Of a DNA stretch of 64,000 nt, positions 56,921 through 64,000 are shown in pieces. The stretch comes from Methylomonas koyamae. Its GTDB lineage: Bacteria; Pseudomonadota; Gammaproteobacteria; Methylococcales; Methylomonadaceae. Location: positions 4,796,955 through 4,860,954 of the forward strand of contig NZ_AP019777.1 in NCBI RefSeq assembly GCF_019669905.1, read 5' to 3'. The notes under the pieces were generated by a model. The model worked only from the letters and a program-made list of their open reading frames with translations. It did not search any database and was not told the DNA's origin. How positions within the stretch are numbered: position 1 is the first letter of the stretch; every line of letters begins with the position of its first letter. A program made the translations under genes and the position numbers.

Positions 56921-58207
56921 ATGCCACGCACCCAGAGATCGTTTACTTTCAATACCCTGGCTTTGGCCGTATTGGCCGCCTCAGGCCCGGGCTACGCCGC
57001 TACTGCCACCACCCCGGTATCCTGCAAATTGATCAGCGCCGACCGGCTGTTCGACGGCAACGAAGTGCAATTCAATAAAAGCGTGCTGGTGGTCGGCGAC
57101 AAAGTGAAAGCCGTCGGCGATTACGCCAGCCTGAGCGGCCAATGCGCAACCCGTTACAATCTGGGCGACGCGACCATCATGCCGGGCTTTATCGAATCGC
57201 ACGCCCACGTCACCTTTCAGAACGTCAGCAAAGACAAAATCCTGGAACACGGCATTACCACCGTGCAGGATACCGGCGGGCCGTTGCTGCCGCCGCAAGG
57301 CGGTAACGGCAGCCTGCGCCTGCTCAGCACCGGGCCGATTCTGCAAGCTCAGGGCGGCTATCCGTTGAATGTGTTCACGCCGGACGATACCGGCGGCGGT
57401 TACGATAAAGTCGGCCTGGCCATTGCCGCCAACGCCACGGAAAGCCAGGTCAGGGCCGTCGTACAGAATCTGGCGGCCGGCGGCGCCTCCGCGATCAAGA
57501 TCGCGCTGGAACCGGGCGGCGAGGCCGGTGCGCCGTGGATGATGTCGCACGGCCACGGCGAAGTGCCGGCTGCGCCATGGCCGATATTGTCTCAGCAGCA
57601 AGTCGCTTGGATCGTCAGCGAAGCCCATAACCAGGGCAAACGCGTGCTGGCTCACGTCGGCGAAAACCGCGGCTTCGAGATCGCCTACGCCGCCGGCGTC
57701 GACATGCTGGCTCATATGCCTTGCGCGGCGCTCGACGCCAATTTGTTGCACTCCGCGGTACACGACGGCATGGAATTCATGACTACGATCGACACCTTGG
57801 CCTCGTGCGGCGATGGCCTATACCAAAATGCCCACGTGGTGGGCCACGTTTACCAGGAACATGCCGGCGAGGGCTTGGCCTTTCCAATGGTTTACGGTTC
57901 GGAAATCGCCCACGATAACGTGCCGTGGGGCATCAACGGCGAAGAATTGCATCTGATGTTGCACATGGGCAGCGGCGATTCTATCGATTTCGGCGACGTA
58001 TTGAACGTACTGCGCTCGGCTACCTCGGCCGCTGCCGCGCGTCTGGCAACCGGCATTCCCGGACTCGGCACGCTATCCGCGAATGCGCCGGCGGATTTGA
58101 TCGCGGTTAAGGGCAATGCGCTGGAACGCTTCAAATTGCTGGAATACCCCGACATGGTGATGTCCGGCGGCAAACTGGTGGTGAATAAATTCTCCCCGAC
58201 TCGCTAA
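56921..58207 (+). CDS. Exported amidohydrolase-family protein
   Basis: This 428-residue protein has a signal peptide (MPRTQRSFTFNTLALAVLAA, cut near GYA). It has the TIM-barrel metallohydrolase layout: HxH in IESHAHVTF, a likely Lys ligand in SAIKIALEPGG, His in VLAHVGENRG and MLAHMP, and an Asp-containing late strand. The C-terminal DLIAVKGNALE...MVMSGGKLVVN is typical of imidazolonepropionase/prolidase-like amidohydrolases. The substrate is unknown. The neighbouring VPLPA-CTERM gene is on the same strand 91 bp on. Confidence 0.87.
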   Translation: MPRTQRSFTFNTLALAVLAASGPGYAATATTPVSCKLISADRLFDGNEVQFNKSVLVVGDKVKAVGDYASLSGQCATRYNLGDATIMPGFIESHAHVTFQNVSKDKILEHGITTVQDTGGPLLPPQGGNGSLRLLSTGPILQAQGGYPLNVFTPDDTGGGYDKVGLAIAANATESQVRAVVQNLAAGGASAIKIALEPGGEAGAPWMMSHGHGEVPAAPWPILSQQQVAWIVSEAHNQGKRVLAHVGENRGFEIAYAAGVDMLAHMPCAALDANLLHSAVHDGMEFMTTIDTLASCGDGLYQNAHVVGHVYQEHAGEGLAFPMVYGSEIAHDNVPWGINGEELHLMLHMGSGDSIDFGDVLNVLRSATSAAAARLATGIPGLGTLSANAPADLIAVKGNALERFKLLEYPDMVMSGGKLVVNKFSPTR

Positions 58208-58298
58208 TCGCCGGCCCGACTGCCCGTAACCGCACCGTCCGCGGCGCGGCGGGCAGTTCGCCGCTTCCATTCTTCAATCGCTTTTATCCGATACGGCC

Positions 58299-58901
58299 AT
58301 GAAAAAACCATACCTCGCATTTGTTTGTTTCGCTTTATCCATGCTGCAACTCGGCCGGGCCGATGCCGGCGTTTTGCATTTCGACGACGTTACCGCCGAT
58401 GCGGAAGCCGCCATCGCCGACGGCTACGCCGGTTTGAACTGGACCAACTTCTGGGTGCAGAACCCGCAACTGGGCCAGGTCGCGAATTTCGATTCCGGCT
58501 TTTACAACGGTGTCGTCTCGGCCGACTATTCGGCATTCAATGCCGACGGCGGTCCGGCCGGCATTTGGTCGAACAGCCTGTTCGATTTCCGCAGCGGATA
58601 TTTCGCTGCCGCTTCGCGCTGGGGCATGCAGATTACCGCTAACGGCTATCGCGACGGCAATCTGTTGTACCAACAGCAATTGCTGGTCAACACCGACGCC
58701 GCACAGTTGTTCTCTCTGAATTTTGCCGGCATCGATTCGCTGGAGTTCGTTGCCAGCGGCGGCGAGGAATATCTCGGCGCCGGTTTCCATTTCACGCTGG
58801 ACAACGCCGACATCGCGGCGCCGGTGCCGCTACCGGCGGCGGCATGGCTGCTCGGCTCGGCCTTGGCCGGACTGCTGGGCTTGCAGCGACGTAAAGCGTA
58901 A
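58299..58901 (+). CDS. VPLPA-CTERM sorted surface protein
   Basis: This 200-residue protein has a signal peptide (MKKPYLAFVCFALSMLQLG) and a C-terminal sorting signal: VPLPAAAWLLGSALAGLLG and then basic QRRKA. That is the VPLPA variant of PEP-CTERM, handled by an exosortase. The middle is a secreted beta-rich domain without recognised family (LHFDDVTADAEAAIADGYAG opening). An intrinsic terminator follows 27 bp past the stop. No exosortase gene is in the window. Confidence 0.85.
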   Translation: MKKPYLAFVCFALSMLQLGRADAGVLHFDDVTADAEAAIADGYAGLNWTNFWVQNPQLGQVANFDSGFYNGVVSADYSAFNADGGPAGIWSNSLFDFRSGYFAAASRWGMQITANGYRDGNLLYQQQLLVNTDAAQLFSLNFAGIDSLEFVASGGEEYLGAGFHFTLDNADIAAPVPLPAAAWLLGSALAGLLGLQRRKA

Positions 58902-58927
58902 ACCCGCCGCGATACGCCAAACGTCGA

Positions 58928-58950
58928 AACCGCCTACGGGCGGTTTTTTT
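58928..58950 (+). terminator. Intrinsic terminator of the VPLPA-CTERM gene
   Basis: AACCGCC pairs with GGCGGTT around TACG, followed directly by TTTTT. The loop is a stable tetraloop. Confidence 0.85.
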
Positions 58951-59067
58951 GTGCGGCTTGCGCCATAGCGGTCGGCATTTCGGCGTACCGGCCTTGACAA
59001 TTCGGCCGCTTACGGCCACTTTTCGATACCGGACTCCGCTACCTTTCCCTAGCCCAAGGATATTGCC

Positions 59068-59886
59068 ATGCCGGCCGTACGCATTTTCAACCGTTATTTC
59101 GTTCATGGCGCCAGCGATCCGGGCCGAGTGCGCGAAATCAACGAGGACGCTATGTTGCTCAACGCTGAAATCGGCCTCTGTTTGCTGGCCGACGGCATGG
59201 GCGGCCACGGCCTGGGCGATGTCGCCAGCCAACGCACCGTCACCGAAGTCGAGCGTTTGGTTGGGCGGCATTTACCGGCCGCCGCGACCGGCGGTTGGTC
59301 GGCTTGGCTGGGACGCTGGCGCAACAAAGGCCAGCGCCAGGCCGACAACGGCCAGCTTGCGCGGCAACTCTATGTACTGGCCGACATTGTCCGCGAAGCC
59401 AACCGCGCGCTTTACCTGAGCAACCGAGAGCACGGGGCGGTAGACGGCACCGGCAGCGGCACCACCTTGGTCGGTTGCCGGCTGCTGCCCGGCATTGCGC
59501 AGATGCAGATATTCCACGTTGGCGACAGCCGTTTGTACCGCTGGCGCGGCGAGGCGTTGCAGGCCTTGACCGCAGACCATTCGCTGTACCGGCAGTGGCG
59601 CGACGGCGGCCAAATCGGCAGGCAACCGCCGGCAAACCAGTTGTACCAGGCCATCGGCCCCAATCCGGCGATAGACCCGGAAATGCAACAGGTCGAAATC
59701 GCGCCCGGCGACGGTTTTCTGATGTGTTCCGACGGTTTGACCGGCATGCTGGAGGAAGCCGAAATCGCCGCCATCTTGTCCGGCCTCGCTCCGGCCAATC
59801 TGGCAGCCAAAACTCAGGCTCTGATTGATGCCGCCAATGCCGCCGGCGGCAAAGACAATATCTCGGTGGTTTTGATCTGCCAGTGA
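59068..59886 (+). CDS. PP2C-family serine/threonine protein phosphatase
   Basis: This 272-residue protein has the PP2C metal motifs: VREINEDAMLL, LLADGMGGHGLGDVAS, TTLVGCRLLPG, VGDSRLYRWR, LMCSDGLTGML and KDNISVVLIC. It is of normal length for stand-alone PP2C. It converges with the FHA gene, stops separated by 7 bp, so the pair likely forms a phospho-signalling unit (phosphatase plus phosphothreonine reader). No kinase is in the window. An A/G-rich ribosome site (CCAAGGATATTGCC) precedes the ATG. Confidence 0.93.
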   Translation: MPAVRIFNRYFVHGASDPGRVREINEDAMLLNAEIGLCLLADGMGGHGLGDVASQRTVTEVERLVGRHLPAAATGGWSAWLGRWRNKGQRQADNGQLARQLYVLADIVREANRALYLSNREHGAVDGTGSGTTLVGCRLLPGIAQMQIFHVGDSRLYRWRGEALQALTADHSLYRQWRDGGQIGRQPPANQLYQAIGPNPAIDPEMQQVEIAPGDGFLMCSDGLTGMLEEAEIAAILSGLAPANLAAKTQALIDAANAAGGKDNISVVLICQ

Positions 59887-59893
59887 TGCCGTG

Positions 59894-60586
59894 CTATTGC
59901 TCGACGAATTTCAGCAGCACTTTTTTCACCAAAATATTGTCGTCGTTACTCAAGCGGACCTGATGGCCGACTTCGCGCCCGTTCAGGCGGATATGCTTGT
60001 TGACGACCGGGGTTAGATAGTAATGGTCGCCGAGGCGGATGATTTCGGCGATCAGTTTCGGGGTAAACCAGCCGCCCACCCGCACGTTGCACTGTACGCC
60101 CTTGCCGATCGTGTAGTAATCCTTGTTCAGCAACAATTTATTGATGTTGCGGGCTTCGCCGTGTATCAGCAAGGCATGGTTGCCGGTCCGTGCCGCCGCT
60201 GCGCCCGGCCCGGAACCGGCCGCCGGGTTGACCAGCAGCGTCCGGTCGAAATCGGCCGCTTGCCCGGCGTGGGCGGAACTGCCGGCCGATGAGGTGGGTT
60301 GGTCGACGAATTTCAAATCGTGTTTGCCGACGGTAATCACGTCGCCGAAACGCAGCTTTTGCCGGCCGGCGATCTTGGCGCCGTTCAAATAAGTGCCGTT
60401 GGTGCTGTTCATATCCTCCAACCACCATTCGCCGCCTTGGCGGGAAATCGCCGCATGCACCAGCGACACGCCTTTGTTGCCGATATGCACCTGGTTGTAA
60501 CTGGCCCGGCCGATGCTGCAGGCCTGATCGCCGATCTCGACCACGTCTTGCAGCGAGCTGTTGAAGTAAATCTCGACAAAACTCAT
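59894..60586 (-). CDS. Double FHA-domain protein
   Basis: The start MSFVEIYFNSSLQDVVEIG gives 230 residues. FHA domain 1 has CSIGRASYNQVHIG, VHAAISRQGGEWWLEDMNS and TNGTYLNGAKI, the phosphothreonine-binding loops. A second, diverged FHA fold follows at the C-terminus (YTIGKGVQCNVRVGG, HIRLNGREVGHQVRL). FHA domains bind phosphothreonine peptides. The convergent PP2C gene suggests a shared signalling pathway, possibly type VI secretion or cell-division control as in related organisms, unproven here. Confidence 0.9.
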   Translation of the reverse strand: MSFVEIYFNSSLQDVVEIGDQACSIGRASYNQVHIGNKGVSLVHAAISRQGGEWWLEDMNSTNGTYLNGAKIAGRQKLRFGDVITVGKHDLKFVDQPTSSAGSSAHAGQAADFDRTLLVNPAAGSGPGAAAARTGNHALLIHGEARNINKLLLNKDYYTIGKGVQCNVRVGGWFTPKLIAEIIRLGDHYYLTPVVNKHIRLNGREVGHQVRLSNDDNILVKKVLLKFVEQ

Positions 60587-60933
60587 GTCTCCACCCCGGA
60601 TTGATTGCGCAAACGCCACAAGTATTGGCCGGAGTCGGCAAAATGTCATGTTCTAATTTGCCGGGCGGCGGCCCAAGGCGGCTTCGAAAGTCGTGATTGC
60701 CCGCGATTTTTTTGGCCGAAATTTGAACGAGCGCACAAATATTTGGCTGCCTTTCGGCCGGTGCTAGGCCCGCGCCTTGCGCAATGCCGGGTTAAACCGT
60801 AATACTCGCGGCGGAATTGTGCGGCAAAATATCGGCGCGCTATTGAAAAACCGGTCTGACGCCTCCATGTCAGCGGGCCGGCCCCAGATCAAGCTGAGTA
60901 GCCTCGAAGATTTAGACTTAACGGAGAAAATAT
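60587..60933. other. Gap between FHA and zinc-ribbon genes
   Basis: The 347 bp contain short frames only. ACGGAGAAAATAT near the right end is the ribosome site for the small zinc-ribbon gene. No repeat or RNA was noticed. Confidence 0.5.
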
Positions 60934-61098
60934 ATGTTGAAGAAATGCCCTCATTGCAACCGCGTCAGCGACACCGACGATTTTTGCACCTTACACGGCA
61001 AGGCCCGCGTGACGATGAAACCGGTGATCGATTTCAAATCCACGGCCATTCAAGAGCCTAAAGTGCAAAAATCGGCTTCCGATCAAGAAGCGCTCTAA
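60934..61098 (+). CDS. 54-residue zinc-ribbon protein
   Basis: A clean frame from ATG to TAA follows a GGAG ribosome site 7 bp away. The product starts MLKKCPHCNRVSDTDDF and has CPHC and then CTLH, a C2-C/H zinc-ribbon pattern. A lysine- and serine-rich tail (KVQKSASDQEAL) follows. It is too short for typical automatic cut-offs. A small nucleic-acid- or protein-binding accessory is a fair guess. Coding is supported by the ribosome site and the metal pattern. Confidence 0.7.
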   Translation: MLKKCPHCNRVSDTDDFCTLHGKARVTMKPVIDFKSTAIQEPKVQKSASDQEAL

Positions 61099-61309
61099 TC
61101 CGGCCGCCTGCCGAGACTTAAATCCCGCCGGCCGGCCGGTTCGGCGGCGATTCACTCTGGAGCAGCCCGCGGTCGCGGGCCGGCCCAATCATAACCCCAG
61201 TTGCAAGCCAGCAGTTGCGAATCCCCGCCGGCAGTTTTCCTACTTTGCCTATTCGCCGCCGCTCCGGCCTGTGTCGGATAAACGCACGCAGAGCAACCCG
61301 TTCCGAGCC

Positions 61310-62587
61310 CTAAGCCTTAAACGCCGCGGCAGCCGCCTCGATTGTGGCCTGCAAATCCTCATCGCTATGGGCGGCGGAAACGAAGCCGGCTTCGAACGCC
61401 GACGGCGCCAGATACACGCCTTGATCCAGCATCGCATGAAAGAAGCGTTTGAAGCGTTCGACGTCGCAAGCCATCACTTGAGCGAAGCGGCTGATGGATT
61501 TTTCTTCGCTGAAAAACAGGCCGAACATGCCGCCGACCTGGTTGGTGGCGAACGGGATGCCGGCATGGTCGGCTGCGGCCTGCAGGCCTTGCAGCAGTAT
61601 TGCGGTTTTGGCGGACAAATCGTCGTAAAAGCCGGGTGCCGCAATCAATTCCAGGGTTTTCAGGCCGGCCGCCATCGCCACCGGGCAGCCGGACAGGGTA
61701 CCGGCCTGGTAAACCGGGCCGAGCGGGGCCAGATGTTCCATGATCCTGCGGCTGCCGCCGAAGGCACCCACCGGCAGGCCGCCGCCGATGATTTTGCCCA
61801 GCGTGGTCAGGTCCGGCTTGATGCCGTAGCGGCCTTGGGCGCCCTGCAAGCCGACGCGGAAGCCGGTCATCACTTCGTCGAAAATCAACACGCTGCCGTA
61901 TTGGTCGCACACCGCGCGCAGCGCTTCTAAAAAGCCCGGCTCGGGCGGGACGCAGTTCATATTGCCGGCCACCGGTTCGACGATGATGCAGGCGATTTGT
62001 TCGCCGAGTTCGGCGAAGGTTTGTCTGACCGCGTCGTTGTCGTTATAGGCCAGCGTGATGGTGTCGGCGGCCAGCGCGGTGGGCACGCCCGGCGAACTGG
62101 GTACGCCCAGCGTCAGTGCGCCGGAACCGGCTTTGACCAGCAGCGAGTCGGAGTGGCCATGGTAGCAACCCTCGAATTTGACGATCTTGTCGCGGCCGGT
62201 GTAGCCGCGCGCCAGCCGCAGCGCGCTCATCGTGGCTTCGGTGCCGGAACTGACCATGCGCACCATATCGATCGACGGCAGCAGTTCGCAGACCTTTTGC
62301 GCCATGACGGTTTCGATTTCGGTCGGCGCGCCGAAGCTGAGGCCTTTTTCGGCGCTGTGCTTGACTGCGTCTATCACTGCCGGATGGGCGTGGCCCAAGA
62401 TCATCGGCCCCCAGGAGCCGACGTAGTCGATGTAGCGCTTGCCTTCGCTGTCCCAGACGTAGGCGCCCTGGGCGCGGTCGAAATACACCGGCGTACCGCC
62501 GACGCCCTTGAAGGCACGTACCGGCGAATTGACGCCGCCGGGAATGACTTGTTGGGCTTGGGAAAAAAGTTCGCTGGATAGTGTCAT
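61310..62587 (-). CDS. hemL: Glutamate-1-semialdehyde 2,1-aminomutase
   Basis: The start [21 protein letters not shown] gives 425 residues, the normal length. The PLP Lys is in [16 protein letters not shown], and [19 protein letters not shown] and [10 protein letters not shown] are typical of the family. It makes 5-aminolevulinate for haem, vitamin B12 and chlorophyll precursors. An upstream in-frame extension to 62926 is basic and proline-rich and was rejected. The next gene toward position 64000 is a lipoprotein on the same strand. Confidence 0.96.
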   Translation of the reverse strand: MTLSSELFSQAQQVIPGGVNSPVRAFKGVGGTPVYFDRAQGAYVWDSEGKRYIDYVGSWGPMILGHAHPAVIDAVKHSAEKGLSFGAPTEIETVMAQKVCELLPSIDMVRMVSSGTEATMSALRLARGYTGRDKIVKFEGCYHGHSDSLLVKAGSGALTLGVPSSPGVPTALAADTITLAYNDNDAVRQTFAELGEQIACIIVEPVAGNMNCVPPEPGFLEALRAVCDQYGSVLIFDEVMTGFRVGLQGAQGRYGIKPDLTTLGKIIGGGLPVGAFGGSRRIMEHLAPLGPVYQAGTLSGCPVAMAAGLKTLELIAAPGFYDDLSAKTAILLQGLQAAADHAGIPFATNQVGGMFGLFFSEEKSISRFAQVMACDVERFKRFFHAMLDQGVYLAPSAFEAGFVSAAHSDEDLQATIEAAAAAFKA

Positions 62588-62780
62588 GGTCTGTGCAATC
62601 CGGTTGGGGTTGATCGAGCCTAAAGCGCAAGGCTGGCGGGAATATTTTTGGGTCGGCGGAAGCTGAAATACCGCCGGGGTTCCGCGGTCGGCGACCGGCC
62701 ATGGCCGCCAACGGCAGCAGGGTCGAATCGGGCCGCCGGCGCCGGCGGTGTTGCCGGACGCAGCCGCGGCCCGTTTGCCG

Positions 62781-63245
62781 TTAGTTGGCGGAATTATCCG
62801 ACGGTTTGCCGAACAAATGCGGACCTTTCGGCTGCGGTTTGTTTTGCAAGCAGAAATACGCGGCGGCATCGAATTTGATGCCCAGGGTCTGGGTATCTTC
62901 GTGGTCTTCGATGTATTTTTCGGCATCGATTTCCGACAGGTCTTTTTTGATATGTTCGGCGATGCAGTCGCAAGTTTCTTTAAAGCGCGGTTCGTCGACG
63001 TCCTTGTTGGTCGAATTTTTCAATTCGCGCTCGACGCATTTGGCCGAGAACTCCTTTTCGAACAGGCGTTTTTCCGAACCGGAGGCTTCGCCGGTATCGT
63101 CGCGGTGCACGGATTTCTTCACGGCAGCGGACTTGGCGGTTTTCGGGGCTTCGGCACCGGATTTATCGTCCGAGCATGCCGACAACAGCAACAAAACAGG
63201 AAGCAGAGCGAGGGCAAAAGCCCGTTTCAACGAAATGTTTTTCAT
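62781..63245 (-). CDS. Small lipoprotein of unknown function
   Basis: This 154-residue protein has a lipoprotein signal ([20 protein letters not shown], then LSAC). The mature domain is helical with four spaced cysteines ([32 protein letters not shown]). No family is recognised. It lies 22 bp downstream of gmk on the same strand and may share its transcript. Confidence 0.72.
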   Translation of the reverse strand: MKNISLKRAFALALLPVLLLLSACSDDKSGAEAPKTAKSAAVKKSVHRDDTGEASGSEKRLFEKEFSAKCVERELKNSTNKDVDEPRFKETCDCIAEHIKKDLSEIDAEKYIEDHEDTQTLGIKFDAAAYFCLQNKPQPKGPHLFGKPSDNSAN

Positions 63246-63267
63246 GGTGTGTGCTATGTAATAGGTT

Positions 63268-63882
<615 letters not shown>

Positions 63883-64000
63883 TTATTTATTTGGGTTATC
63901 CATGCGGCAGCCATTCTTTTCTGATAACGCCCAAGAGTCAAGCCCTGCCGCGCGCTGTGGTATGATGCAGGGCTCTGCTAAGCCCCCTTCTTGAATGCCG

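Overview
The window looks like a chromosomal segment of a GC-rich gammaproteobacterium. The replication genes dnaN-recF-gyrB, the pilT/pilU pair, hemL, gmk, metG, sdaA, a polyphosphate glucokinase and a VPLPA-CTERM surface protein would fit a Methylomonas-like methanotroph. No methane-oxidation gene lies in the window, so that genus-level guess is inference. Core genes are GC-rich. The stretches at about 6.7-8.3 kb, 23.8-28.2 kb and 42-47 kb are visibly richer in A/T and look acquired.

Region 1 (1-12.4 kb) is a defence island. A type I Wadjet plasmid-defence operon (jetA-jetB-jetC-jetD, minus strand) follows rmuC with overlapping stop and start codons. It is split between jetA and jetB by about 4.3 kb. 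That insert holds a decayed MntA/HepT pair, a ParD/ParE pair with a broken toxin, an intact DUF262 (GmrSD-like) gene, a frameshifted small gene, and an intact HEPN/nucleotidyltransferase pair. A short palindromic MITE-like element separates jetB from jetC.

Region 2 (12.5-18.3 kb) carries metabolic and envelope genes: an exported hypothetical protein, a pectin-acetylesterase-like hydrolase, a PAP2 phosphatase, L-serine dehydratase and polyphosphate glucokinase.

Region 3 (18.3-23.8 kb) is a probable replication-origin region. An AT-rich intergenic stretch with at least six DnaA-box-like sequences precedes dnaN-recF-gyrB, and two parS-like palindromes sit at the recF/gyrB junction. dnaA is not adjacent.

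Region 4 (23.8-28.0 kb) is a compact three-gene operon directly after gyrB: a Dam-type adenine methylase, a HerA-type translocase and a NurA-type nuclease with a zinc-ribbon insert. It looks like a restriction-modification-like defence module and is the best candidate here for a little-described system.

Region 5 (28.3-37.2 kb) is a six-gene minus-strand operon: a glycyl-radical enzyme, a possible SCP2-like lipid-binding protein, the radical-SAM activase, a DUF6765 protein, a lipase-like hydrolase and a large internally duplicated protein of unknown function. It may be a lipid-directed glycyl-radical pathway.

Region 6 (37.6-47.5 kb) has tRNA-Thr, two small secreted proteins, metG, an unanchored RnfB/RsxB-like ferredoxin and tRNA-Arg(CCG). 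A 5.2-kb integrative element sits in the 3' end of tRNA-Arg, bounded by 24-bp direct repeats. Past its right end lies a relic of a related integrase. Region 7 (47.6-64 kb) is mostly core: mltB, pilU, pilT, an SPFH-SHOCT protein, TPM/Tim44-like membrane proteins, four small YciI/SRPBCC/VOC genes, an exported amidohydrolase, a VPLPA-CTERM protein, a PP2C phosphatase facing an FHA protein, a 54-residue zinc-ribbon protein, hemL, a lipoprotein and gmk.
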